Shown: positions 52,346 through 63,490, numbered from the stretch's first letter. The stretch is DNA of 64,000 bases from Bursaphelenchus xylophilus (GCA_904066235.2 CAJFCV020000006.1:10168001-10232000), one strand, 5' to 3'. Notes: generated by a model from the letters alone, not told the origin. Numbers and translations: made by a program.

Positions 52346-54640
52346 GGCCAATTAGCGACCCTTTCCTTTTTTCGTAAAGTCGTGGCCAAAATTAAATTTA
52401 ACTCCGCATTAGTTCGAAGTGACCAGCGCTGAAATAAGAAGAGCTGTTAGCAAAAATTTTTCGAAGAATGGCGGCCGGAAATTAAATCCCACAAAAGTCT
52501 CGTCTAATTACATTGTTTACCGTCGCGAATAAGCCCTGAAACAAGCGGATATGCTGGCGGAAATGACCGTCTCCAGAACCGACGCCGCGAAAAGCTAACA
52601 ATAGGAAACTTACAGCGGGTTTTGCATAAATTGTAAATTCAAGGGAGAGGGATGCTCCGAGCGTTCTAATTTCCGAATTTCGAACGTCTATGCAACATCT
52701 ACGAGGTCGTGTAATAAATAAATGTCATGTGGTTTGGATTAATAATTCCCACCGCCAGATGACTTCCCGCTTCGAGGGTGCAGAGACGGGAGGGGGTGAT
52801 TATTTCACGAAATTAGAAAAATTTTGCCGGAATTAATTTGGAGGTAAACAAAATTCCCTAAGCGAATGTCGGACGGTGCAGCTAGACGGGACGACAAAAT
52901 TGGCTTTATTTACCATAAAATAGAAAGGTTTAATAGGGCGGAGATGCATTAAAAGGGGTACGTGACTTTGTTTAGTACGTCTCACAATTAGACTGCCATG
53001 TACTTCGCTTTTTATCTTTACGCCAATCCCATTGTGACCGTCTTTCAAGCGCGAATGTTTCTTTAAACTATAAATCGAAAAATATTTACCCTCAAACATC
53101 CAAAAAGTCACTTGACTACTTGAAATTCCCCGTTGGACAAGTGGTAGGGATATTTTTAGAGAAAAGCGGTCAACAACAGCAACAAAAAAAATTTATCTTA
53201 TCCTGAATGTGGGAGTGCAAGGAGGAACGGATATTTTCATAGCAGATTAACGCATAAAACGAAGTCTGAAATGTAGAATCATCCCAAATAAAATGACCTT
53301 TCCGGACTCATCTTTACATTACGAAGACAATACATAATAGACAATTGCTTAAACCCTCGGCTGTTTTTTGCCTCGGAGCCCGGCGACACATACAATGTGA
53401 GGGGAAAAGGCCCTACAATCCGCGGTTATTCAAACGAAGGGATTTCGCAGAACCCCCCTTCCAAAAGTTTGGGTGGGGAATGAATACAAAAAGGCTTGTC
53501 ACTGGGATTAGATTGTTTGCCCAGCGCTAAAAATAGGGCATAAAATTTTTAATTCGGAAAAACAATTGAATAAATAAGCCAATGAGGCTCGAATATAGCC
53601 ATAATAGAGCCCGCAATTATGACAATTACCGCGTCTGCCCCCGGTTCTTTGACATTTTGAACGTGTTAGTCGTGGGAAAGTGGGAGCGTTTTTGTAGCCG
53701 GTTAATTGGGAAGTCAAAATAAGCGGAAATTCGGAAACTTAAAGTCGAACTTGGACCGGAAATGAGGCGTAACTGATCTTAGCCGTCTGTTTATCAAAAA
53801 GCCAGGGTTTAAAAATTGTAATAGTTTCTTCGAAGCGGGCTTTTGAAACAATATTTGATATCATCATCCTTAGGATTGGCAGACTAATTGCCTGTAAAAC
53901 AAATTGAATAGGATTGTGGGGCTTCGGTTGATAGGACCGTAGACATTAAGGCGTTACATTATGACATCAACGGGATGGGTGGGCAAAAAAAGGAAGTAGG
54001 AATGAATCATTTAAGGAAAGGTGGGTTAAGGGGGCTAGAGACTATGAGGGCACAAATGACAGATAACGTCTGAAATTTCATCGGAACCAGTCATTCCTAG
54101 TTAAGGGTTGTTATGTGACTTCGTTCTACAGAGATTCAACTGTAAGAAGAAATTAGAGGGGGTCGTTACAAAAGAGGAAACAGGCGACTACGGAGATGAT
54201 AAAGTCAAGGAAGTTGAAGCAAAAAAACAAGGGACTTATCCTAAAAATATTGCGGCATTAGCGGACGTGAGTCATGCTCGGAAGACGATTGGATGAGAAG
54301 AGACTAGAGACATTGATGATAAAGTGCCAAGGCAGAGGATGCAGCAATTTATATACTTAACGGGCATGTGAAAGTTGGTCGCAGAAGATCTCAATCTCCA
54401 TAAGACTTTTACGGTATGTGGGTTGATTGTGCAGACGTTCAGCCATAAGAAAAATCTGTGACGACGTCGTAAAGGTGTAAAAACAGGAATTATGGGATAA
54501 ACTAATCCGTCCCTGCAATCGCTGGAGTGATTTCGGCGACGTGCACTTTGAGAACACAAGGTTCTGTTTGCAGTTTTCCTTTTTACACCGTGCAGACGAC
54601 GGGGATGTCACTTGCACCTGACTTTTACAGTGCAAACGCC
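52346..54640. other. GPCR upstream region; no gene supported
   Basis: This stretch has higher complexity and fewer A/T runs than the rest, with no element ends. Frames of 60-92 codons exist but show no splice context or family. It probably includes the receptor's upstream control region. Confidence 0.4.
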
Positions 54641-54644
54641 AAAT

Positions 54645-54882
54645 AGTATTTTCATAAAGTGCACGGATATTGCGTCACTGTCCGTCACCGTGAACCCCCA
54701 TTTTGCGCCGTGTATTTCATCTTTTTTTTGGTTTGAGGGTTCGCCCAGTGCAACCGGCTTTTTTGAGGTTTGCACTGTGCGAAAAGAGAAAAATAAAGTC
54801 TGCGTTGGCGACAAGCGTGGGAAGAAGTTTAAAATGCAATGTGCTAAACAGAACAAATGCCCATGCACTTTATGAAAATACT
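54645..54882. mobile_element. TIR element ending AGTATTTTCATAAAGTGCA, with GCACNGTGC-like sites
   Basis: The 238-bp element has ends AGTATTTTCATAAAGTGCACGG and the inverse ...GCACTTTATGAAAATACT. The interior carries two GCACNGTGC-related sites and 'ggcgacaagcgtgggaa'. A target duplication is not clear. The same ends occur at 58558-59115. Confidence 0.65.
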
Positions 54883-54982
54883 GCGTAATAGTATAATAGG
54901 ACATGGTCAAAAAAAGCGATAAATTCTAGCGGGTTCAGGGTGCTGGGATCTAAAGCAATTTCGCAAGAAGTCTGCATATACC

Positions 54983-55173
54983 TGCAACATGAAGGCCGAC
55001 GATGCCGTTGCTGGCAACAACCCCTCCGGAGGATGGCAGAAGCTGAACCCGTGGCAGGACCTTCTTGAGGATTGGCACACTGGAGAACCGACGTGACATC
55101 CCCATCTTGGCCCCGAATCATGGCCCGTTTCTCTACTTTTGATAGATGATCAGCGGAAATAAATTGAATTGAA
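54983..55173 (+). mobile_element. short retroposed segment with 12-bp target duplication
   Basis: A 191-bp segment, clearly richer in G+C than its surroundings, is flanked by the direct repeat TCTGCATATACC (54971-54982 and 55174-55185). On the plus strand it has an open frame of 35 codons (54989-55096: starts MKADDAVAGN, ends HTGEPT, stop), an untranslated stretch, AATAAA, and a TTGAATTGAA tail. This looks like a 5'-truncated LINE or retrocopy 3' end. The minus strand instead reads as an exon with a mitochondrial-leader-like start (MGMSRRFSS) and a gtatat donor inside the repeat. Confidence 0.5.
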
Positions 55174-55261
55174 TCTGCATATACCCAGGACAATAAATAC
55201 TACCGTTCGATCCCAAAATCTCTCATCTATTCTGCCTCGCCCTTGCTTGGTTGAGTAGTGT

Positions 55262-55660
55262 TACGTTGCACGGCATTCTGTACTTCTGGGATTTGTCGAT
55301 TGTATTTTCTTTATATATCGCGCAATCTTTAATTTCCGGTTTATTAACCCAAGTTTGAGATTCAAAAGAAAATTTGGACAACATCGAGTTTCCGTCTTAT
55401 GAATTATTGGACAACGGAGTTCAATAATTAATTATAGTCGATGACAAAGGAGTCGCTGCGACAAACTGGGGGCTCAGCTGGTGATTCCGCGACTTTTTCA
55501 ATTTTTTCGGACTGCGCTTGCTTTTTCACTCCATATCTCGCTAGCGGTTTGCGCTAGAAGGCTAAAATTTGGCATGGCAGTAGAGTAACAAGCCGGCTTT
55601 CAGAAAATGTAAATGTTGTAAGGAACCCTGCAAGATAAACTTTGCAATGACAATTGAAAA
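55262..55660. repeat. second copy of the 42552-type dispersed repeat
   Basis: It starts 'ttgcacggcattctgtac' and continues with the same blocks as 42560-42775. At 55300-55490 it contains an unrelated block (including the SL-like sequence), which suggests an insertion or longer original. Confidence 0.6.
55338..55359 (+). other. spliced-leader-like 22-mer without a donor
   Basis: The 22 bases match nematode SL1 at 20 positions (differences at positions 7 and 9), with the last 13 bases identical. The next bases are ATTCAA, not the GT donor of an SL RNA gene. So this is either a chance match or a reverse-transcribed trans-spliced mRNA 5' end. Confidence 0.4.
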
Positions 55661-56398
55661 AAAAATCATTTTTAAAACTTCTGCAGCCCATAAGTGCGGT
55701 GCATGATCGCGTTTCCCTCTTCAAGTGCATCAATACCTTATATGGGATGTTTTATCTGATCTCATTGGTGGAAAATCGCAGGAAAAGTTCAATTGAAGGT
55801 CTTTATAGTCATCTTTACCTACCTTCCCACCTCCCAAAATAAAAATTTTCGATTAGAAAACGACTTGTTGCTAAGAAAACAGGATTTACTGTATAAGTTT
55901 ACGTCAAATCCGTTATCTTCGAGAGATTAGTCAAGTCCGCTCTAAAAATTCCAAATTCCAAACTCCTCAACTTGAAATTAATTTCCGCTAATTAAGTTGG
56001 GGGCCCACGCTTAATGCCAGTCAACAGACGTTTTGATGCAAACAATCTTTTAGATAATATTTTCATGACATTATCCCATTGCAAATCGTCTTTTGTAGGG
56101 ATAATGCAAATGTTTTCATCCCAAAAAGAAGTGCGCTCGTAAAAGTTGTAGAGGAACAAAGGCTTTGTAAGTGTGATTAGAGGCACTTTAGAGCGAGACA
56201 ATTGGCAAGAGGTTCGAAGAATTCGACAAAATTTTGATAAATGCCGGTCGTAAAAGGTGGGAAGATAAGGTGTTTGAGAAATTATGGGGAAAGCATGGAA
56301 AAAATAATTCTTTTAAGAATTTTGATGAGACTTGGACTTGGTAGAAATAAAATATCGACTTTTTTATGTCGAAAATATCAAAATTTTATATGTTTCAT
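55661..56398. other. intergenic, nothing recognised
   Basis: No supported gene or repeat. Two frames of 62-69 codons lack splice context. Confidence 0.4.
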
Positions 56399-56548
56399 TA
56401 GTCTGTCGGGAAAATAATGAGTGCTCTGTCGCATCGAAAATCACGTCGCCGCGGGCAAATGATTTGTGTCGCGGCGAAGTCAAGTTGCTTTTTTACTTCA
56501 GCGAATCAAGTGGCACAGCGCTTGTGTCATTATTTTCCCGACAGATTG
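56399..56548. mobile_element. MITE, CAGTCTGTCGGG family
   Basis: The 150-bp element runs from TAGTCTGTCGGGAAAATAATG to CATTATTTTCCCGACAGATTG, with AT on both flanks. Its interior is closest to the copy at 15747-15889. Confidence 0.82.
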
Positions 56549-56569
56549 ATGAAATGTTTGAAATAAAAA

Positions 56570-57090
56570 ATTGGCATTCTGTTTCAACTATAGATTAGCA
56601 TGTTTCTACAATAAATCAATTTTTTCCAAGCAAAATTCGCAAAGCTATGACCAACATTTTTTTTCTCTAACCGTCTCTCCTAATTCTTCATACTCTCTCG
56701 GAAAAAGACCACTGTTGATTATCCTAGATATCGCTGCAAAAGTCCTTTACAGCACCTGTAAGCAGTGATATCGAGATATTCAACAGTCATTTTTGCCGAG
56801 AGACTATGGAAAATTAGGAGACCGTCAGAGAAAAAAAACGTTTTTCGGTGATATCTTTGCGAATTTCGCTGGGAAAAAACTGATTTTTTGGAGAAATATT
56901 TTACTCTACAGTTGAAACAAAAGGCAGATTTTTTATTCAAAAATTCCGGAAAAATCTCAAATTTCATTCAATTTTCGACCTAAAAATCTAGATGATTCCC
57001 GAGACAGCGCGAGCTAAAAATTTCAAAAATTTCTTAAAAAATTCTAACCTAAATTTGCCCCAAGTTACATTAAAATCGGAGAGCTCTCCT
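56570..57090. repeat. old inverted-repeat element related to the CAGGGG family
   Basis: The left part (tccaagcaaaattcgcaaagctatgacc, ctaaccgtctctcc, catactctctcgg) is mirrored by ccgagagactatgg, ggagaccgtcagag and ggtgatatctttgcgaatttcgctggg around a centre near 56755. The ends are decayed. Confidence 0.55.
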
Positions 57091-57609
57091 TATCGTACCA
57101 TACTACCATTTAAAAAGCTCATATTCCATGCAAAAAAATGCTACAATTCCCGCAGTAATAGCCGCATACAGCCCAAATAATAATTGGGGAATGCGCGACG
57201 GTAAACAAAAATGGTTAAGGCATGTCTCATTTCGGACCGAATTCCATGATCGCCACATAATGCGGAGAAAAAAGGGGGGGAAAGCGTCGGAGTAATACTG
57301 CATATTCATGAAGTTGGTTCCTTAATGTCCCCGCGTACAGAGACGGAATTACCCCACACAAAGTTTCTCAAAGTGTTGGCGGATTTGGGCAGGGGATTAG
57401 TTTCGAATCCAGGGGGCTTCGAGAGGGTCTCGGGGAGGTTTTGAAAGCTGGAATTTTGAGAAAAATTAGCATGAAGTCTAACAAAATTAGCATAATCCTT
57501 AGGTTTGAGGGGTCGGGAAATGAAAGCTGAGAGAAATCCAAGACTTTTACAGTGAGCCTGAGTTGGTAAAAATATCACAAATTCTAGTGGAAGTTGGGAA
57601 ACATATTAC

Positions 57610-57756
57610 CAGTCTGTCGGGAAAATAATGTGGATTTTTCGCAGAAAAATTTGTCTCGCCTCGTCGCATGCGAGAAATTCAAATCTCCAGCTAGCCATCA
57701 CAAGCGATGATGACCGATTCCAGGTCGCGACAAATCCACATTATTTTCCAGACAGG
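57610..57756. mobile_element. MITE, CAGTCTGTCGGG family
   Basis: The 147-bp element starts CAGTCTGTCGGGAAAATAATGTGG and ends in ...CCACATTATTTTCCAGACAG. The subterminal tggatttttcgc/gcgacaaatcca pair extends the arms. It directly precedes a GCACNGTGC array. Confidence 0.75.
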
Positions 57757-57789
57757 CGCTTTTTCAAAAAATGCGTTGATTTTTTGCCC

Positions 57790-58008
57790 AGGCGCACAGT
57801 GCATTTTGCCATTTTTTTGCACGGTGCGGGCATTTCGAACATTTTGCACTGTGCATTTTTATTTATTTTTTACTCATCGCGCGAAATCGCTTCAGAAATG
57901 TCGCAGCGACTCCGTTGAAAATGGCTTTTGTCGCGCGATATTTGGATTGCACTGTGCGAAAGGTCAAATGCACGGTGCAAAATCGGGGTTTTTTGCACAG
58001 TGCTGATT
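57790..58008. repeat. GCACNGTGC palindrome array
   Basis: Seven or eight palindromes lie at irregular 20-45-bp spacing, directly 3' of the MITE at 57610. Confidence 0.8.
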
Positions 58009-58557
58009 CATTTTTTTTTATCGATAAACACGCCAAGCAGGGAAAATTAGACAATCTTTTTAAAATTCAAAAAATTTAAAAATCGATATTGAGAAACAAA
58101 CAATATTAATATCGTTGGTAATACGTCCCGACATTTTCGTTATTATTTTTGCCGAGAAATTCGAATGAAAGGAGAATATTGTTACATTTTCCAGCACACG
58201 CAAAATAATGAGAAAAGAGGAAGAACCTTTCCCGAAATAGCCACCCACAAAGCGTCATGAAAACGCGCAAATTGCTCAGCTTGAATACGTAGGTAATGGA
58301 GGGAAAGTAATTGTGATCCGCAGACCAATGTCTATACATGTCGTGCCAGAGGCAAGAGAGCGGAAATGAGGAAAATGACTTTGTTATTAAGTACAGTGGG
58401 ACTTTTGTACTCTTAGTAATTTTGCCGCGGCCCGCACCGTGCACAAACCCATCGCTTTATGATGGCTACCCGCGTACAGATTTTTGATATGCGACTGCGA
58501 CGAGGCAAAAAAATTTTTTCAACAAATCCACATTATTTTCCCGACAGACTGATAAAC

Positions 58558-59115
58558 ATTATTTTCATAAAGTGCATGGACATTTTGTCACATTCCGCAC
58601 CGTGCACAAAAAATCTCCCATTTTGCACCGTGCATTTCACTTTTTTTGCTTTTTCGCACTGTGCATTTGAAATATCGCTGCGACAGAAACAAGTTTCAAG
58701 AACTTCGCTGCGGCGGCGCCAGAAATTCGCACAGTGCAAACGGCTTTTTTTGAGGTTTGCACTGTGCGAAACAAGAAAAGCACTGTGCGTTGGCGACAAG
58801 CGTAGGAAAAGGTTGAAGATGCACTGTGCGGTGGGAATTTTCTGATTTTGCACAGTGCAAACGCGTTTTTTAGATTGCTGCACTGTGCAAAAAAAGGAAA
58901 ATGCACTGTGCGTTGGCGACAAGCGTGGGAAAAAGTTCAAAATGCACTGTGCAGCGGGAATTTTCTGATTTTGCACAGTGCAAACGCGTTTTTTAGATTT
59001 TTGCACTGTGCAAAAAAAGCGTTGGCGACCAGCGTGGGAAAAAGTTGAAAATGCACTGTGCAAAAAAAGTAAATTTTGAAAAAAAGAAAAAATGTCCATG
59101 CACTTTATGAAAATA
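58558..59115. mobile_element. TIR element filled with GCACNGTGC palindromes
   Basis: The ends are TATTTTCATAAAGTGCATGGACA and the inverse TGTCCATGCACTTTATGAAAATA. Between them lie about 18 palindromes and three direct copies of a ~115-bp block (gttggcgacaagcgt.ggaaaa.gtt..aaatgcactgtgc.g.gggaattttctgatttt). The right half of a MITE abuts on the left (58495-58556) and a full MITE on the right (59131). Confidence 0.7.
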
Positions 59116-59130
59116 CTTATATTTACGCAT

Positions 59131-59258
59131 CAGTCTGTCGGGAAAATAATGTGGATTTGTCGCAGTTAAATGTCTCGCCGAATCTCCAGCTAGCCATCGC
59201 AAGCGACGGTGGGCAATTCCACAGTGAGAGGGATCCACATTATTTTCCCGACAGACTG
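59131..59258. mobile_element. MITE, CAGTCTGTCGGG family (short copy)
   Basis: The 128-bp element has near-perfect 20-bp ends CAGTCTGTCGGGAAAATAAT and ATTATTTTCCCGACAGACTG. It lies 16 bp from the palindrome-bearing element. Confidence 0.82.
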
Positions 59259-60075
59259 AAAAAAAAGACAAACGCAATTTGTCAATGGAAGAGAAGAGAA
59301 AACATCAATTTTGAGTGAGAAAACAGAGAGAAGAAAAAACAGCGGATTAATTTGTCTAATTAACTGCGGAATTACACGTATATAAATTATACGGGCCGAG
59401 ATATTACAAGATGAGGGCAAGAAAATAAAAATTTTAATTATTTTTCATAAAATCAGCACATAAAAAATACTTTCTTCCAGATTTTTTTTGCTGGAACAAA
59501 AATTTTAGGCCTCATTTCAAACACCAAACAAAAATTTCAAAATTTTTTTGTTGAAAAAATTTCAAAATTTTTTTTTGTTTAAAAAATTTTTGTGGTGTTT
59601 TTTTTTGTCATCTAAAATTTGTACACTGCACCTTTTTATTCTCCAAAAACAACACTTTTCAATTTTTTTAAATTTTAAAAACAAAAAAAATGTCGTTTCT
59701 GGCTATGTTATGTTATACTTGATGAAAAGAAGCCCCTCTAATAACGTGCGTGTTTGAAATCTCACAAAAGGGAAGTGAATACACACCACAAATTCTGGGA
59801 ACAACTTTTGAAACGTAAATATAAATAAAATTGCGGAAGAAAAGAATGTCATCTTTGGTATGTATTGGGGGTGGGGTGTACATTGATTTACAAGGTGGAT
59901 GAAATTTGAAAAATCATAATAAAGTGCAGAAATTAGAGTGCAAAAGGTACTTCCGTGTAGTTGTCGGAGTGATTTTTGGCGTTTGCACTATGCAGAAAAG
60001 TCAGGTTGTGAGCGACAGCCGAAAAAAACTTCATTTGTTTGTATTTCCAAAATACATTTCGTATTTTAGGACTAA
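59259..60075. other. intergenic, A/T runs, nothing recognised
   Basis: No gene. 59470-59700 is very A/T-rich. Confidence 0.4.
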
Positions 60076-60490
60076 CAAGGGAAGTAGGCCAAATCCGACG
60101 CTCAGATTTTGATGAAACTTGGCCCAAATTTAGAATTATTTTTTCTACGACATATATGCGAGATTTCCAGGTCGCAAATTTTAGAAACGGCCGAGATTTT
60201 TAGATAAAAAAAGGTATGTAAAAATGCGACACTTTTTGGCTAACTTTACCATGAAATTTTTCATACGTATTTCTACCATAGAAGGTAATGTTTCCACAAA
60301 AAAACAAATTTTTCCATGCGAAACTGGCAGAGGATACGGCCAAAAAAAAATTTTTTTTTTAATCTCTGACAGCTCTCCGCGTACACTCACGGCCAAAAAA
60401 ATCGTTCAATATTTCGGTTGTGCCTGCAAAGCGCAAGCTAAAAATTTCAGGAATTGTCATGCGGTCTACCCCCGAAGTGAGCAAATTTTT
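60076..60490. mobile_element. CAGGGG-type TIR element, 3' end lost
   Basis: It starts CAAGGGAAGTAGGCCAAATCCGACGCTCAG after TAA, and follows the family order through 'tttctaccatagaaggtaatgtttcc' and 'gcctgcaaagcgcaagctaaaaatttcaggaattg'. It stops before the right terminus. Confidence 0.7.
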
Positions 60491-60567
60491 AAAAACAAAT
60501 TAAATGTTTTTAAACATTTAATTTGAACAAATTAAAGAATTAAAATGTTTTTAATCATTTTATTATA

Positions 60568-61642
60568 CAGGGTGTTTCAAGAAATTTGGAACAAATAATT
60601 TGCTTATATCTTTTTTTTATTTGCAGCTATCAACGAATTTCTTTTTGCTTCTAAAAATTGACAGCGTGCGTTTTTAGAATCTCAAAAAAAAATTTTTTTT
60701 CCGTCGGCGGAGGGCCCATTTCTCGGCGGAGAAAATTAGGGCCTTTTTTAAAAATCACAGCGTATTACGTGGCGGAAACGCCGTTGCAACGGCTGAAATC
60801 AAGTTTACGTAATACCTCCATCGATTTTACGGTATGCTTTTTTTGCGTTTTCGATTTTACGCACTTCCGCGGATGCGCGGCGGAGACCTCAGATGTCGGT
60901 GGACGTTGTTTTGGGCCTTTGATTTTTGCAATTCATGTTGGAAAAGGAGGTTTGGGTGATTTTTTGTTGTCATCCGATGCACAGATGGCAAAAATTTCGT
61001 GCTTTTTATCCCCGGCGGAGGAGTCGACGGAGGCTTTACCAAAGAGTAAAAACAAAACTCCGCCGATTTGTCCGCCGGACCAAAAAAATCAAAAAATCTT
61101 TGAAAGACAATGCTGCTCTGATGGATTCTTGTAGCTGAGATTTTTTCCGGACTCGTAAGACTGCTTTGACCCTTTGATAAAGCCTCCGCCGAATCCTCCG
61201 CCGGGGAAAAAAAGCACGAAATTTTTGCCATCTGTGCATCAGATGACAACAAAAAATCACCCCAACCTCTTTTCCAACATGAATTGCAACAGCCGAAGGC
61301 CCAAAACAACGTCTGCCGAAATCTGAAGTCTCCGCCGCGCCTCCGCGGTGCGCGTAAAATCGAAAACAAAAAAATGCATACCGTAAAATCGACGGAGGTG
61401 TAACGTAAACTTGATTTCAGCCGTTGCAACGACGTTTCCGCCATGTAATACTATGTGATTTTTAAAAAAGGTCCTAATTTTCTCCGCCGAGAAATGGGCC
61501 CTCCGCCGACGAAAAAAATTTTTTTTGAGATTCTAAAAACGCACGCTGTCAATTTTTAGAAGCAAAAAGAAATTCGTTGATAGCTGCAAAGAACAAAAAG
61601 ATATAAGCAAATCATTTGTTCCAAATTTCTTGAAACACCCTG
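60568..61642. mobile_element. ~1.08-kb foldback element with TA duplication
   Basis: The ends are CAGGGTGTTTCAAGAAATTT and the inverse, flanked by TA (60566-60567, 61643-61644). The arms, about 480 bp each (60568-61045 against 61172-61642), pair with few differences around a loop of roughly 125 bp. Mirror-image open frames on the two strands result from the palindrome. The end sequence and TA target are of Tc1/mariner type. Confidence 0.85.
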
Positions 61643-61644
61643 TA

Positions 61645-61982
61645 GAAAAAAACAATTTATCTTTAAAAACCTCCAAAATATTTAAAAAATTAAACCTCCA
61701 AAATATAAAAAGTGCAATTTGAACTTTCGCTTTTCCCTCTAATTCGACAACAACCCCAATTCCAAAACAATACTTGGCTATAAAAACGTCCCCGGTGGCT
61801 CAAAAGGCAGCCGTCAGCATAATTTGCTCATCACAAATGCAGATTTCCATGCACTCGTATTTACATCCGCTTTTTTTATTTTTTGTGAGCCGCGGAAATG
61901 GATGAATGACCAAAAAACGGACAATAGGGCGTGTAATTCTTTGCCAAAGGCAGACAAAAAAATTTGGGGTAAACGGGTATTC
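61645..61982. other. intergenic, nothing recognised
   Basis: No gene or repeat seen. Confidence 0.4.
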
Positions 61983-62560
61983 TTGCACAGTGCAAACACC
62001 AAAAAAAATGGTGCTTGCATTGCACAGTGCAGAAAATAAAATTTGCCCGATTGCACTGTGCGGTTGAAAGAAAGCTTGAATTTTTAACGGCATGGTAATG
62101 CGAGACTGATATCAAAATTACTTTTCAAAATCGACGCTTGAGGGCATCTGTAGACCTTTAAAAAATTGCCTTTGTTTCAACGCACTGTGCAAAAATTTAT
62201 GAAAGCAAACCTAATGCACGGTGCAGACAAAAAGCAAAAAAAACATTCACAAATTAAAACTCATACAAAAAGAAAAACATTCAATTCAAAATTTGTAATG
62301 AAAACATCTGTGCACAGTGCAATAACCAAGAAAATTTCGACTGCACGGTGCGAAAAACAAATTTTTAAGTATTGCACGGTGCGGAAAGTAAACAATTTTA
62401 ATCTCTGAACGCAATTTCAATCAGAATGGTACACCAATTTTAAAGTATAAAAACGGCGCCCTAAGGGTGCATCTGCACTGTGCAAGGTCCATTTTTTGTA
62501 AAGTGCACAGTGCAAAACTAAAAAACAGATTATTTCTCACAGTGCAGTAGAAAAAAGTGC
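61983..62560. repeat. GCACNGTGC palindromes, sparse array
   Basis: About ten palindromes lie in two groups (61983-62062 and 62178-62560), with wider and more variable spacing than in the other arrays. Confidence 0.75.
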
Positions 62561-63077
62561 AAAACAGATTTTTATCAGTATTAAATGATATTTTAAATGC
62601 TTTGGAGTCAGTAAAAATTGTTTAAAAATATCGTTCTTGTTATTTTTATATAAAAAATTGCAAAAATTTTAATTTACTTTCACCTCTTTATTTTTAATAC
62701 ATATTATCGATTAAATGTAAAGTGTAAAACTAATATTATCCGCCAAAACCTCGACTTACATTCGCCTCGTTTACGATAAACCATTTACAGACGATTAATG
62801 GCCGGGTTTGGAGCTTAATGACAAAATGAAATTTGCGCTACAAACCAGCACTTGTATTCTAACTACGCACTCTCGCGTGACGTCCCAACAAAAACAATGA
62901 CTATTGGTTTTTGGTAATACTAATAGTTAAGACCATTAGAGTCATCTTAAAGGCGCTTTGTCTGAAGGTATAGATAATATAGAGGAAATCCGATGCAAAA
63001 ATTAATCACAACTGTTCATGAAAGCTTCCAAGAAAGCCTTGTGCAATGAAATTACTTTATTAGCAAAAAATTTGTTG
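62561..63077. other. intergenic, nothing recognised
   Basis: No gene, RNA or element ends visible. Confidence 0.4.
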
Positions 63078-63490
63078 TTTTGCACGGTGCAGAAAAACTA
63101 GAAAGGCAAAATCGACTGCACTGTGCGGAAGTTAAATTTTTTGTTGTCGCACCGTGCAGACACAACAAATTGGGAATTTTTGAATGGAATTTAAATTGCA
63201 TTAGGAAAAGGGTACTGCATTCAAAAAAGTACAGGCTTAGCGAGCCCCAACACAGTGCAATTGTCCAAAAAATTTTGACTGCACAGTGCAGAAATCAAAT
63301 TTTTGGCTATTGCGCGGTGCAGACAAAACAAATTCAAAATATTTGAATGGCATGAAAATTATGAAAGGCAATGGAAAATAAAAAACGAAAATTAGGCCAC
63401 TAAAGGCTTTTGCGCAAAGTGAAAACATCAAATTTTTATTTATCGCACCGTGCAAAATAGAAAAAACATTTTTCTTGCACAGTGCGGAGG
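63078..63490. repeat. GCACNGTGC palindromes, sparse array
   Basis: About eight palindromes, including variants with one mismatch (gcgcggtgc, caacacagtgc). 63107-63170 and 63277-63325 share the order palindrome, 'gaa', 'ttttttg', palindrome, 'agacaaaacaaat', so this is partly a duplication. Confidence 0.75.

Noticed and set aside
54983..55110. First exon of a nuclear-encoded mitochondrial protein on the minus strand
   Set aside because: The reading is attractive (basic Ser/Arg leader, donor), but the donor lies in a 12-bp target duplication and no second exon was found. A retroposed plus-strand fragment explains more of the evidence.
55338..55359. An SL RNA gene
   Set aside because: There is no GT donor after the leader and no Sm-site/hairpin arrangement visible downstream.
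60658..61444. Two open frames of 158 and 195 codons
   Set aside because: They are mirror images of one another produced by the foldback arms. No family is recognised and there are no splice sites.
2783..63490. Identification of the palindromes as the known C. elegans pairing-centre motifs
   Set aside because: The arrangement is similar, but the sequence GCACNGTGC is not one of the ZIM/HIM-8 sites as I know them, so only the analogy is kept.
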